From Novosphingobium pentaromativorans US6-1 (GTDB taxonomy: Bacteria > Pseudomonadota > Alphaproteobacteria > Sphingomonadales > Sphingomonadaceae): DNA of 64,000 nucleotides. The translations under genes were made by a program, and so were the position numbers. Position 1 is the first letter of the stretch. Each line of letters opens with the position of its first letter. Below the pieces are notes generated by a model. It was not told where the DNA came from. It saw nothing but the letters and a program-made list of their open reading frames with translations, and ran no database searches. This document shows, one piece after another, positions 27,832 to 38,247 of the stretch. Location: NCBI RefSeq assembly GCF_000767465.1, contig NZ_CP009291.1:310001-374000 (forward strand). Direction: 5' to 3'.

Positions 27832-29635
27832 GCAAGATCGCTCCGTTCGCTGCCATGCGTACGCCCTTTGACCCGGCCAGTTCCGGGAAAGTCGGCCACA
27901 TGTCCTGTGCAAGCGCCATCCGGCTTTCCGAAACGCCGCCCGCCTGGCGTTCGTACATCCAGTAATTGCGCAGGACAATGTTCACGTAGCCGCGGGTTTC
28001 CCAGTAAGGAATCGATTCCATCCAGAGCAGCGGATCGCCGTCGTCCTTGACCTCGGTATTCCAGCGCGTGACCGGCGCTAGACCGGCATTATAGGCCGCC
28101 ATGACCTTGGGCAGCAGGCCCTGCGTTCCCGATGAGCCCTTGAGCATTTCGAGGTGCCGCTGGCCGAACGCGAGATTGATCTCGGGCTTGTTGAGGTCGC
28201 TGGCGGATCCCGACACGCCGATGTCCGAGGCATGATCGCGTGCGGCGGAAGGCATGATCTGCATCAGGCCGCGCGCACCGGCGGGGCTGACGACGCTGGC
28301 CTGGAAAATGGATTCCTGCAGCGCATGGGCATAGACCAGCGCCGGATCGACTTTCCAGCCGCCGATGGGCGTCCACTTGGGAGTGGGGAAACGGGTTGCC
28401 GGTTCGGGCTTGCCGCCGCGCGGGGCATTGTAGGCCATCCACAATTGCGTCGAAGGCAGGCCAAGGTCGCGGGCTAGGCGGGAGAGCGGTTCGTATTGGC
28501 CGGGATCGCCAATGCGGGCCTGATGGCGCAGCACTTCGTCGGCAAGGCCGTCCTCGCCGATTTCCGCCAGCTCAACCGCGGTGCGTACATTGGTGTTGTT
28601 GCGCAGCGACTGCCAGTCCGACTGGGTGAAGTCCGCACCTGCATGCTGTTCGGGCAAGTGCACGCCGAGCTGTTCGCTCGCCAGCATGCCGTAAAGCGTC
28701 TCGTCGCGCTTGGCCGCCATGCGCAGCGGCTCTGCGGCGAGGTCGGGGCGGCGGCAGCGCACGAGGGCGCGGCTCTGCCAGTAATAGGATGCCGAAGTGA
28801 GTTCTGCGTTCTCGGACGTTTTCGCGGCCTTGGCAAAGGCATCGCTGGCGGCATCGCAATCGCCCAGGCGCCATGCGGCAAGGCCTGCTGTCCACCATGC
28901 CTCACCAACCCAGGGGCCGGTGCCAAGGGCAGCCAGCTGCGCCATCTGGTAGGCCGAGGCGTCCTGGTTCTCGATGTAGAAGCTCCAGGCGACGCGCTGG
29001 CGCCACTCGGCGCGCGCCGAATTGCTCAGCCCGGCGTCGATCCCGTCGAGCAGGACGCGCGCGCCCGTCGGGTCGTCGTTCTTGATGCGCTCGAGGATGC
29101 CGGAGGAAATCGCCTCGGGCATCGTGCCGTCGTTGATCGAGGAGGGACGGGTGCGCTTGGGCATCGAGGGCAGGCGGGCGAACTGCTGCTCGGTCGGCAG
29201 GTCGGGGATCGCCTCGGCCCCGCGCTTCAGGGCAAGGCGGGAAATCTGGTCGGCGCCGGGAAGCTCCGTGCCCTTGGCCAGCCAGTCCTTCAGGTCGGGC
29301 AGCTCGATCTTGGGCGAACCGGCGGCAAGATAGTATTCCGCGCGGGCCTGCTGGTGCAGGGGGCCGTCGGGACGCTCGGCCAGCATCTGCTGGACCTTGG
29401 ACCAGTTCTTGGCGTCGATCGCGTCGAACACCTGCTTGTAATAGGCGCGATCATCCTGGCTCAGCAGCGAAGGCACGGCAGTGCGGTCCGCGCGGGTGCG
29501 GAAATAGTCGACGGCGGCACTGTTCGCATATGCAGGAGCGGTCGCCACGGTCGCGGTGCACGCGATGGCGAGTCCGGCGATCCATCCTGCCTTGGCAAGT
29601 TTAGTCAAAATTCGCTTCCCCGATCGTTCGATCAC
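27821..29635 (-). CDS. slt: Soluble lytic murein transglycosylase
   Basis: Periplasmic enzyme cutting peptidoglycan glycan strands to anhydromuropeptides. The 604-residue protein has a signal peptide ending near residue 38 (ATVATAPAYA), a long helical superhelix (about 50-400) typical of Slt70, and the GEWL-like SLT domain with catalytic E441 in HALQESIFQAS, followed by GARGLMQIMPSAA and AYNAG. Its products are the substrates of AmpG-type permeases such as the one at 12892. It overlaps moaB at the 3' end. Confidence 0.93.
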   Translation of the reverse strand: MIERSGKRILTKLAKAGWIAGLAIACTATVATAPAYANSAAVDYFRTRADRTAVPSLLSQDDRAYYKQVFDAIDAKNWSKVQQMLAERPDGPLHQQARAEYYLAAGSPKIELPDLKDWLAKGTELPGADQISRLALKRGAEAIPDLPTEQQFARLPSMPKRTRPSSINDGTMPEAISSGILERIKNDDPTGARVLLDGIDAGLSNSARAEWRQRVAWSFYIENQDASAYQMAQLAALGTGPWVGEAWWTAGLAAWRLGDCDAASDAFAKAAKTSENAELTSASYYWQSRALVRCRRPDLAAEPLRMAAKRDETLYGMLASEQLGVHLPEQHAGADFTQSDWQSLRNNTNVRTAVELAEIGEDGLADEVLRHQARIGDPGQYEPLSRLARDLGLPSTQLWMAYNAPRGGKPEPATRFPTPKWTPIGGWKVDPALVYAHALQESIFQASVVSPAGARGLMQIMPSAARDHASDIGVSGSASDLNKPEINLAFGQRHLEMLKGSSGTQGLLPKVMAAYNAGLAPVTRWNTEVKDDGDPLLWMESIPYWETRGYVNIVLRNYWMYERQAGGVSESRMALAQDMWPTFPELAGSKGVRMAANGAILRGH

Positions 29636-29704
29636 TCTGCCTGCCCGGTGCGGCCCCGGCCGGTCAGGCGCAACTTGGCTCTGCGGTATCTGCGCTGGGC
29701 CGGT

Positions 29705-30460
29705 TCAGCCGGTCGTCCACTTGAGCCAGGCCTGCCAGAGAACGGCTTTCCATCGCGGCTGAGCCAGCAATGCAGGTAGCCCCCTCGAAGCAAGCAGAGG
29801 TATCGTTCCTCCTTCATGATGGAATGTGTGCAAAACGGCAGAGCGTTGCGGCAATTCGTGCCCGATGAGCGGCAGGACGTTTGTTCCCAGTAGGATAAGC
29901 CGTTCCGGCGCCACCAGGTTGACGTGATGGACAAGCACCTGGCCGAGCCCGCGCTCGTTCATCGCTGCCCAGTCGGGCGCCGGTGTCGCGCGGGGCAGGG
30001 CGCTTGCGAGGTAGATGTCCTCGCGGCGCGTGCCGAAGGCGGCCAGCATGGCATCGAGCAGTCTGCCTTGCGGTCCGCCGAGCAGCGCCTGGCTGTCGTC
30101 GGGTTCCGGCATGTCGACAACGACCATCAGTTTCGCGCCCGCCTGGCCCTGTGGCAGCATCCTGCCCTCGGTGGAGCCATCGTCGAGCAGCGGTTCGCTC
30201 AGCCACCACTGGCCGAAGGCGGCGAGGTCGCCGGGCAGCGCTGCAGGATCGAAGCGGCTGGGTGGCGGCGTTGCTTCAACCTGTTCGACCGGTGTGCGCC
30301 GGGGGCGCCGCGGTCCGGTGGAATCGGCGTCTTCGTCCTCGGGCGGGGTCAGCCACTGGCGCGGCTCGTCGAGGAAGGCATAGTCCACCCCCGCATCGCG
30401 CCACCAGTCCAGTGCGCCTGCGATATCGTCCAGAAATTGCGTATTCGTGGCTTGAACCAT
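29705..30460 (-). CDS. UDG-superfamily protein with degenerate active site
   Basis: A 251-residue protein related to family 4/5 uracil-DNA glycosylases in its C-terminal 160 residues (GGPQGRLLDAMLAAFG, DIYLASALP, LVAPERLILLGTNVLPLIG). The catalytic motif 1 that in active members reads GExPG-xxE-D is VDMPEPDDSQALLGG, and the HPS motif 2 has become RGLPALL. There is no cysteine anywhere, so the [4Fe-4S] cluster of family 4 cannot form. The N-terminal 85 residues are acidic and Pro-rich. It is likely not a standard UDG, perhaps a DNA- or nucleotide-binding relative. The start MVQATNTQFL is used. The gene is divergent from ETF-QO. Confidence 0.7.
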   Translation of the reverse strand: MVQATNTQFLDDIAGALDWWRDAGVDYAFLDEPRQWLTPPEDEDADSTGPRRPRRTPVEQVEATPPPSRFDPAALPGDLAAFGQWWLSEPLLDDGSTEGRMLPQGQAGAKLMVVVDMPEPDDSQALLGGPQGRLLDAMLAAFGTRREDIYLASALPRATPAPDWAAMNERGLGQVLVHHVNLVAPERLILLGTNVLPLIGHELPQRSAVLHTFHHEGGTIPLLASRGLPALLAQPRWKAVLWQAWLKWTTG

Positions 30461-30509
30461 CGCCGGGGTCTTGACCTGTCGGCGACGAGCAATCAAGGCA
30501 CAAGAGAAA

Positions 30510-30525
30510 TTAATCGTACGACTAA
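30510..30525. promoter_or_regulatory. Palindromic operator upstream of ETF-QO
   Basis: TTAATCGTACGACTAA is a 16-bp palindrome with one mismatched pair and a perfect TCGTACGA core. It lies in the 103-base divergent region between the UDG-like gene and the ETF-QO gene, 39 bases before the latter. The repressor is unknown. Confidence 0.5.
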
Positions 30526-30563
30526 GTTGATACCGGATAACAGGATCGGAGTTGGGGGCCCCC

Positions 30564-32213
<1,650 letters not shown>

Positions 32214-32288
32214 TTTTCGGATCATGGCGAAATGACTGTGAAGCGTCGGGGGTTGCTCCGGCGCTTCACTCGTTTCAGGGAGGGCGCG

Positions 32289-33104
32289 ATGACTCTTTCC
32301 GAAACCGCTTATGCGAAGATCAATCTCGCCCTGCACGTGCGCAGGCGACGCGAGGACGGCTATCACGAGCTGGAGACGCTGTTCGCCTTCGTCGATGATG
32401 GCGACCGGCTGACAGCTTCCGTCGCGGACCGCGATCACCTGACGACGCACGGTGAATTCGCCGGGAAGATCGACGACCCCTTCGACAACATCGTCGCCAG
32501 GGCGCTCACCGCCCTGCCGCACGGCAAGGGCTGGGCGGTCGACCTCGACAAGCGACTGCCGGTCGCGGCGGGGCTGGGCGGCGGTTCGGCCGACGCGGGC
32601 GCGGTATTCCGCATGGTCGAGCGCGGGCATGGCCTGCCCGATGACTGGCACGCGAAGGCGGCGAAGCTGGGGGCAGACGTGCCGGCCTGCGTCCTCTCGC
32701 GCCCGTGCATCGGCACCGGGACAGGCACCGACCTTGAGGAAGTGGCCGAGAACGACCTTGCCGGATGCCCGGTCCTGCTTGTCAATCCGCGCGTGCCGGT
32801 GCCGACCGGGCCGGTGTTCAAGGCGTGGGACGGCGAGGATCGCGGGGCAATGCCGACAGGATCGCTGCGCGAGATCGCGCTAGCCGGGCGCAACGACCTG
32901 GAGGTCCCGGCCATCTCCATCTGCCCGCAGGTGGCCGATGTGCTTGCGGCCCTCGGGCGCACCGATCCGTTTCTCGCCCGCATGTCGGGCTCGGGCGCTA
33001 CCTGTTTCGCCCTTTACGAAAGCCGCGAGGCCATGCTGGCCGCCGCCGAGGCGATTGCGCGCGACCATCCCGAATACTGGCAGATGACCGGAGCCCTGCG
33101 TTGA
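32289..33104 (+). CDS. ispE: 4-diphosphocytidyl-2-C-methyl-D-erythritol kinase
   Basis: GHMP kinase of the MEP isoprenoid pathway, phosphorylating CDP-ME. The 271-residue protein starts with YAKINLALHVRRRREDGYHE, the family signature, and has the ATP-binding PVAAGLGGGSADAGA and the C-terminal RMSGSGATCFALY. GGGAGGGC immediately before the ATG gives a strong ribosome site. The stop overlaps the next gene by four bases (TTGA), so the two are translationally coupled. Confidence 0.95.
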   Translation: MTLSETAYAKINLALHVRRRREDGYHELETLFAFVDDGDRLTASVADRDHLTTHGEFAGKIDDPFDNIVARALTALPHGKGWAVDLDKRLPVAAGLGGGSADAGAVFRMVERGHGLPDDWHAKAAKLGADVPACVLSRPCIGTGTGTDLEEVAENDLAGCPVLLVNPRVPVPTGPVFKAWDGEDRGAMPTGSLREIALAGRNDLEVPAISICPQVADVLAALGRTDPFLARMSGSGATCFALYESREAMLAAAEAIARDHPEYWQMTGALR

Positions 33105-33823
33105 TTCACGAAGCCTATCGCATCGTCGGAACCCCGCGTTTCGGCGGCATCCTCGTCGTTGCCGATCATGCCTCGAACCGCGTTCCGGACGACATCGCGC
33201 TCGGCATCGATGCCGCGCTGATGGACGAACACATCGCCATCGACACCGGCGTGGCCGGAATCGCGGAGAAGATGGCGCGCAATACCGGCACGGCGGCCTT
33301 CCTCGGCAATGTCAGCCGCCTCGTATGCGATACCAACCGCGACGAGACCGACCCGGCCGCGATCCCCGAAAGGAGCGACGGCCGCGTCATTCCCGGCAAT
33401 CTCGACATCGACCGCGAAGCGCGTCTGGCGCGTTTCCATCGCCCGTTCCACGAAGCGCTGGGAGAGATCCTGCACGGCACGCCGCAGGCGCTCACTCTGA
33501 TCCTGCACAGCTTCACCCCGGCGCTGGAAACCCGGCCCGACGAGGAGCGCCCCTGGCACTGCGGCCTGCTTTACGATGAAGACGACCGCGGCGCGCGCCT
33601 TGCCGAGCCCTTGCTCGACGCCGATGGCCTGATCGTCGGGGACCAGCTTCCCTATTCGGGCAAGATCTACAATTCGACGATCTGCCGCCACGTCGAAGGC
33701 GAGGGACGGCCTTACCTGTACCTTGAAGTGCGGCAGGACCTGATCGCCGACGATGCCGGACAGGAGGAATGGGCCGAGCGCCTGACGCGCATCTGCAATG
33801 AAGTGGCGATCGGCCTGGAGTAG
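33101..33823 (+). CDS. Predicted N-formylglutamate amidohydrolase-like protein (COG3931)
   Basis: A 240-residue FGase-superfamily protein of the uncharacterised COG3931 group. It shows VVADHASNRVPDD, the metal-site-like DTGVAGIAEKMA, RLVCDTNRDETDP, LILHSFTPAL and LPYSGKIYNST. The start is a TTG (LIHEAYRIVG) overlapping the ispE TGA, with no better start downstream. Its pairing with ispE and its substrate are unexplained. It is only distantly related to the gene at 2156. Confidence 0.8.
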   Translation: MIHEAYRIVGTPRFGGILVVADHASNRVPDDIALGIDAALMDEHIAIDTGVAGIAEKMARNTGTAAFLGNVSRLVCDTNRDETDPAAIPERSDGRVIPGNLDIDREARLARFHRPFHEALGEILHGTPQALTLILHSFTPALETRPDEERPWHCGLLYDEDDRGARLAEPLLDADGLIVGDQLPYSGKIYNSTICRHVEGEGRPYLYLEVRQDLIADDAGQEEWAERLTRICNEVAIGLE

Positions 33824-33898
33824 CGCTCAAATTGTCGCGTCGGTTGCGACAGGTCGGGACCGAGAGTAGCCTGCAAGGGGCAAGGCCCTCCGTCTGCG

Positions 33899-34330
33899 CT
33901 ATTCCGCATCGCCGCCGAAGGCGATCTCGTTCAATTGCTCGCGCGTCTGTTCATACATCATGTCGATGTCGACCCGCTCGCCTTCCTCGACGCGCTGCGA
34001 GATCATCGTCACCGGGAAGCACAGGATGCTCGTGCCCGGCCAGTTGAGCGCGGGCTGGCGGCCGTACTCGTCGTCCACCGTCACCCAGTCCAGCATCAGG
34101 TCCTGTGCCAGGGCATCGCCCATGGCGATCCCCAGCGACTGCAGCTTCCAGGTGTCTTCTGGGCCGACCCATCCTTGCGCGAGGTTGGCGCGGATCACGG
34201 CCAGCTTGCCCTCGATCGTGTCGTAGGCTTCGTCGGGGTTGTTGGCGAAGTGACCCTTGATCCATCCCCTGGCCAGATCGAGCCACTCTTGCTCCTCGGG
34301 TGCGAGGGTAAGGGGTTCAGGCATGTCCAT
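33899..34330 (-). CDS. DUF3806-like small protein
   Basis: A 143-residue acidic protein resembling the DUF3806 group: EEQEWLDLARGWIKGHF, LQSLGIAMGDALAQDLMLDWVTVDDEYGR and FPVTMISQRVEEG. No signal or membrane segment. MDMPEPLT is the start used; MPEPLT two codons on is equally possible. It is divergent from ilvD and convergent with the FGase-like gene. Function unknown. Confidence 0.7.
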   Translation of the reverse strand: MDMPEPLTLAPEEQEWLDLARGWIKGHFANNPDEAYDTIEGKLAVIRANLAQGWVGPEDTWKLQSLGIAMGDALAQDLMLDWVTVDDEYGRQPALNWPGTSILCFPVTMISQRVEEGERVDIDMMYEQTREQLNEIAFGGDAE

Positions 34331-34542
34331 GGCACCATGATAGCAGCAAGGCGCCCGGCGGCCAAAACCGGCTTGTGAATAGCCTGTGTGCAATCGTCGC
34401 AAGTGCCGCTTGCGCAAGAAAAGGTGCGGCGCAGGCGCCCTTCATGGTATTTTTTCGCTTCGGATGAGGCCCCATATGCCGTAGGGGGCGCACCAAGCAC
34501 TTGTGCGCCTGTGGGGCGCTGTTTTCGACCGGAGTTTCGCTG

Positions 34543-36399
34543 ATGCCTGCCTATCGTTCCCGCACTTCCACCCACGGCCGCAACATGGCTGGTGCCCGTG
34601 GCCTGTGGCGCGCGACCGGCATGAAGGACGGCGATTTCGGCAAGCCGATCATCGCCGTGGTCAATTCCTTCACCCAGTTCGTGCCCGGTCACGTCCATCT
34701 CAAGGACCTTGGCCAGCTTGTCGCCGGTGAGATCGAGGCCGCGGGCGGCGTCGCCAAGGAATTCAACACCATCGCGGTCGACGACGGCATCGCCATGGGC
34801 CACGACGGCATGCTCTACTCGCTGCCCAGCCGCGACCTGATCGCCGACAGTGTCGAGTACATGGCCAATGCCCACTGCGCCGATGCGCTGGTGTGCATCT
34901 CCAACTGCGACAAGATCACCCCGGGCATGCTCATGGCCGCGCTGCGCCTGAACATTCCGGCGGTCTTCGTTTCGGGCGGGCCGATGGAAGCGGGCAAGGT
35001 CGTGCTCAAGGGCAAGGAACACGCGCTCGACCTCGTCGATGCCATGGTTGCCGCTGCGGACGAGAGCTACACCGACGAGGAAGTCACCGCGATCGAGCGC
35101 TCGGCCTGTCCGACCTGCGGTTCGTGCTCGGGCATGTTCACCGCCAATTCGATGAACTGCCTCACAGAAGCGCTGGGCCTTTCGCTGCCGGGTAACGGTT
35201 CGGTGCTGGCCACCCATGCCGACCGCGAGAAGCTGTTCCGTGAAGCAGGCCGCCTCGTCGTCGACCTGTGCCACCGCTACTACGAGCAGGAGGACGAGAA
35301 CGTCCTTCCGCGCAAGATCGCCAGCTTCGGTGCTTTCGAGAACGCGATGAGCCTCGACATCGCCATGGGCGGTTCGACCAACACCGTGCTGCACCTGCTT
35401 GCGGCCGCATACGAAGCAGGCGTGGACTTCACCATGACCGACATCGACCGCCTTTCGCGCAAGGTGCCGTGCCTGTCCAAGGTCGCGCCGGCAAAGTCCG
35501 ACGTCCACATGGAAGACGTTCACCGCGCCGGCGGCATCATGGCGATTCTCGGTGAGCTGGACCGTGCCGGCCTGATCCATCGCGATTTGCCCACCGTTCA
35601 CAGCCGCACTCTGGGCGATGCGCTGGAGCGCTGGGACATCGTGCGCACCAAGGACGCCTCGGTGCAGGAATTCTTCAAGGCTGCTCCGGGCGGTGTGCCC
35701 ACGCAAACCGCGTTCAGCCAATCGCGCCGCTGGAAGGAACTGGATATCGACCGTGAAGGCGGCGTGATCCGTTCGAAGGAACATGCCTTCAGCCAGGACG
35801 GCGGCCTCGCTGTCCTGTCGGGCAATGTCGCGCTCGACGGCTGCATCGTGAAGACGGCGGGCGTTGATGACAGCATTCTCAAGTTCACCGGCCCGGCGCG
35901 GGTCTATGAAAGCCAGGATGCGGCTGTTGCCGGTATTCTCGGCGGCGAAGTCGTTGCCGGTGACGTCGTAGTCATCCGCTACGAAGGGCCGCGCGGCGGA
36001 CCGGGCATGCAGGAAATGCTCTATCCGACCAGCTACCTCAAGTCGAAGGGCCTCGGCGCGGCCTGCGCGCTGATCACGGACGGGCGCTTCTCGGGCGGCA
36101 CTTCGGGGCTGTCCATCGGCCACGTTTCGCCCGAGGCGGCCGAAGGCGGTGCGATCGGTCTGGTCGAGAACGGCGACGTGATAGAGATCGACATCCCCGG
36201 CCGCTCCATTTCGCTGAAGATTTCGGACGAGGAACTGGCTGCGCGTCGAGCCAGGATGGAAGCGCGCGGGGCCGATGCCTGGGCGCCGGTCCATCCGCGC
36301 AAGCGCAAGGTCTCGGTTGCGCTGCAGGCCTATGCGGCGATGACCACCAGTGCCGCACGCGGCGCGGTGCGCGACGTAAGCCAGCTCAAGCGGAACTGA
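34543..36399 (+). CDS. ilvD: Dihydroxy-acid dehydratase
   Basis: Fe-S enzyme making the 2-oxoacid precursors of valine, isoleucine and leucine. The 618-residue protein has [10 protein letters not shown] and [19 protein letters not shown] with the cluster cysteines, [11 protein letters not shown], and the C-terminal [24 protein letters not shown] precedes the ATG by about 9 bases. A hairpin (GGCGCAC, 34487-34493, with GTGCGCC, 34503-34509) lies in the leader; no leader peptide rich in branched-chain codons was seen. A lipoprotein gene follows after 5 bases. Confidence 0.95.
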   Translation: MPAYRSRTSTHGRNMAGARGLWRATGMKDGDFGKPIIAVVNSFTQFVPGHVHLKDLGQLVAGEIEAAGGVAKEFNTIAVDDGIAMGHDGMLYSLPSRDLIADSVEYMANAHCADALVCISNCDKITPGMLMAALRLNIPAVFVSGGPMEAGKVVLKGKEHALDLVDAMVAAADESYTDEEVTAIERSACPTCGSCSGMFTANSMNCLTEALGLSLPGNGSVLATHADREKLFREAGRLVVDLCHRYYEQEDENVLPRKIASFGAFENAMSLDIAMGGSTNTVLHLLAAAYEAGVDFTMTDIDRLSRKVPCLSKVAPAKSDVHMEDVHRAGGIMAILGELDRAGLIHRDLPTVHSRTLGDALERWDIVRTKDASVQEFFKAAPGGVPTQTAFSQSRRWKELDIDREGGVIRSKEHAFSQDGGLAVLSGNVALDGCIVKTAGVDDSILKFTGPARVYESQDAAVAGILGGEVVAGDVVVIRYEGPRGGPGMQEMLYPTSYLKSKGLGAACALITDGRFSGGTSGLSIGHVSPEAAEGGAIGLVENGDVIEIDIPGRSISLKISDEELAARRARMEARGADAWAPVHPRKRKVSVALQAYAAMTTSAARGAVRDVSQLKRN

Positions 36400-36404
36400 G
36401 CCGC

Positions 36405-36848
36405 ATGGCGCGCGGCGCGGCGGTTGTCGGACTTTCGCGCGGCGTGCTCGCGCTGCTGCCGCTGATCGCACTGGTCGCATGCTCGAGCGGGAAGCCGCAG
36501 GCGCCGGCGACGGCCGAAGGGGCCGACCACATCGCCTGCGCCGTGGGCGGCGCGCAAAAGCTGACCGAGGCCTGCGCCGTCGAGCGCGGCGAGGTCGACG
36601 GCAAGCTGATGCTGGTCGTTCATCATCCCGATGGCGCCTTTCGCCGCTTTGAAGTGCTGACCGACGGGCGCGGCATAGCCGTGGCCGATGGCGCGGACGA
36701 GGCGGTGACTGCGCTCAGGGACGGCTCGCTCGACGTGAGCGTGGGAACGGATCGTTATGTCTTCCCCGCGAAAGTGCGGCCCAGGCCCGATGCCACCGGA
36801 GAAACTGATGTCCAGCGAACAGACGCCCAGCGATCGGACGCGAATTGA
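36405..36848 (+). CDS. Putative lipoprotein downstream of ilvD
   Basis: A 147-residue exported protein. The signal ends in the lipobox LVAC with the lipid-carrying Cys at residue 26, followed by SSGKPQAPATAEG. The mature part (ADHIACAVGGAQKLTEACAVERG) has two further cysteines. It begins 5 bases after the ilvD stop and overlaps the start of nnr by 41 bases, so it sits in an ilvD-lipoprotein-nnr-methyltransferase run. No family was recognised. Confidence 0.7.
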   Translation: MARGAAVVGLSRGVLALLPLIALVACSSGKPQAPATAEGADHIACAVGGAQKLTEACAVERGEVDGKLMLVVHHPDGAFRRFEVLTDGRGIAVADGADEAVTALRDGSLDVSVGTDRYVFPAKVRPRPDATGETDVQRTDAQRSDAN

Positions 36849-38247
36849 CCAGATCCTGACTGTCGCGCAGATGCGCGATGCCGAGCAGGCCCTGATCGAC
36901 GCCGGGACATCGGTCGACGAACTGATGCAGGTGGCCGGTCGAGGAGCCGCGGATTGGGTCTGGCGGCTGGCTGGACATCACAAGGTCACGGTCCTTTGCG
37001 GCCCGGGCAACAACGGCGGCGACGGCTATGTGATCGCCGAGGCAATCCGCGAGCGCGGGGGGCATGCCGTGGTCATCGCTGCGACCGAGCCAAAGACCGA
37101 CGCGGCCCGCAATGCGCGGGCGCTCTTCAAGGGCGAAGTCATCGCCCTAGATGCCCCTGGCGGCGATGTGCAGGTGGAAGGCGACGTCTTCGTCGACTGC
37201 CTGTTCGGCAGCGGCCTTGCGCGTCCCCTGACCGGGGAGCACGCGGCCGTCGTCAACGCTCTGGCGGCATCGCACCGCCTGTCGATCGCAGTCGACTTGC
37301 CCAGTGGCGTCCAGTCCGACAACGGTATGCTGCTCAACGAGCATTTGCCGAAGTACGACCTGACGATTGCGCTGGGGGCCTGGAAATTCGCGCATTTCCT
37401 GATGCCCGCTTCTGCGCGCATGGGCGAATTGCGGCTGGTGCCGATAGGCGTGGAACCGGTCGCGGGGGCCGCCTTCGCGGTGGCGCGTCCGGCAGTTGCC
37501 GCACCCTCTGCGGATTCGCACAAGTACAAGCGCGGGCTTCTTGCCGTCGTCGGCGGGGCCATGCCGGGCGCGGCGATCCTCGCCAGCATCGCCGCGCAGG
37601 GCGCAGGGGCCGGCTATGTCAAGCTGTTCGCCGACAGCAAGCGCAATGCGCCCGCCGATCTCGTCGTCGATACAGGCGCATTGTCCGATGTGCTGGCCGA
37701 TGATCGCAACAGCGCGGTTTTGGTCGGCCCGGGGCTCGGACGCGACGGTCTTGCGCGCGAAAGGCTCGCCGTCGCGCTCGCCGATGCGGTACCCGCAGTC
37801 GTCGATGCCGACGCGCTGATCCTGCTTGCCCCGCGCCATCTCGCCGAACGGCAGGCCGCGACGATTGCCACGCCCCATGAAGGCGAGATGGTCGCGCTCG
37901 AACGTGCCTTCGACCTCGATGGCAGCGGTTCGCGGCCCGAGCGCGCCCTCGCGCTGGCGGCGGAAAGCGGCATGATTGTCGTTGCCAAGGGGCCGGATAC
38001 AGTTATCGCCGCGCCTGACGGTCGGCTCGCCTGCGCACCGCGCGCGACCGCGTGGCTTTCGACCGCTGGTACCGGGGACGTGCTTGCCGGAGCGATCGCC
38101 AGCCGGGTCGCCAGCGGGGTACCCGCCTTCGAGGCGGCCTGCGAGGGCGTATGGCTCCACGGCGAGGCAGCGCGGCTTTGTCCGCCGGCTTTCACTGCCG
38201 GACAGCTTGCCGAGAGGATACCGGCTGCGCTAGCGGCCTGTGTGTGA
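36808..38247 (+). CDS. nnr: Bifunctional NAD(P)H-hydrate epimerase / ADP-dependent dehydratase
   Basis: Repairs hydrated NADH and NADPH. The 479-residue protein fuses the YjeF_N epimerase domain (CGPGNNGGDGYVIAE, VDLPSGVQSDNG) to the ribokinase-like dehydratase domain (VVGGAMPGAAILA, IATPHEGEM, and STAGTGDVLAG with the catalytic Asp). The ATG at 36808 has GGAGA 7 bases upstream. Its stop overlaps the GTG of the next gene (GTGTGA region), implying coupling. Confidence 0.93.
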   Translation: MSSEQTPSDRTRIDQILTVAQMRDAEQALIDAGTSVDELMQVAGRGAADWVWRLAGHHKVTVLCGPGNNGGDGYVIAEAIRERGGHAVVIAATEPKTDAARNARALFKGEVIALDAPGGDVQVEGDVFVDCLFGSGLARPLTGEHAAVVNALAASHRLSIAVDLPSGVQSDNGMLLNEHLPKYDLTIALGAWKFAHFLMPASARMGELRLVPIGVEPVAGAAFAVARPAVAAPSADSHKYKRGLLAVVGGAMPGAAILASIAAQGAGAGYVKLFADSKRNAPADLVVDTGALSDVLADDRNSAVLVGPGLGRDGLARERLAVALADAVPAVVDADALILLAPRHLAERQAATIATPHEGEMVALERAFDLDGSGSRPERALALAAESGMIVVAKGPDTVIAAPDGRLACAPRATAWLSTAGTGDVLAGAIASRVASGVPAFEAACEGVWLHGEAARLCPPAFTAGQLAERIPAALAACV

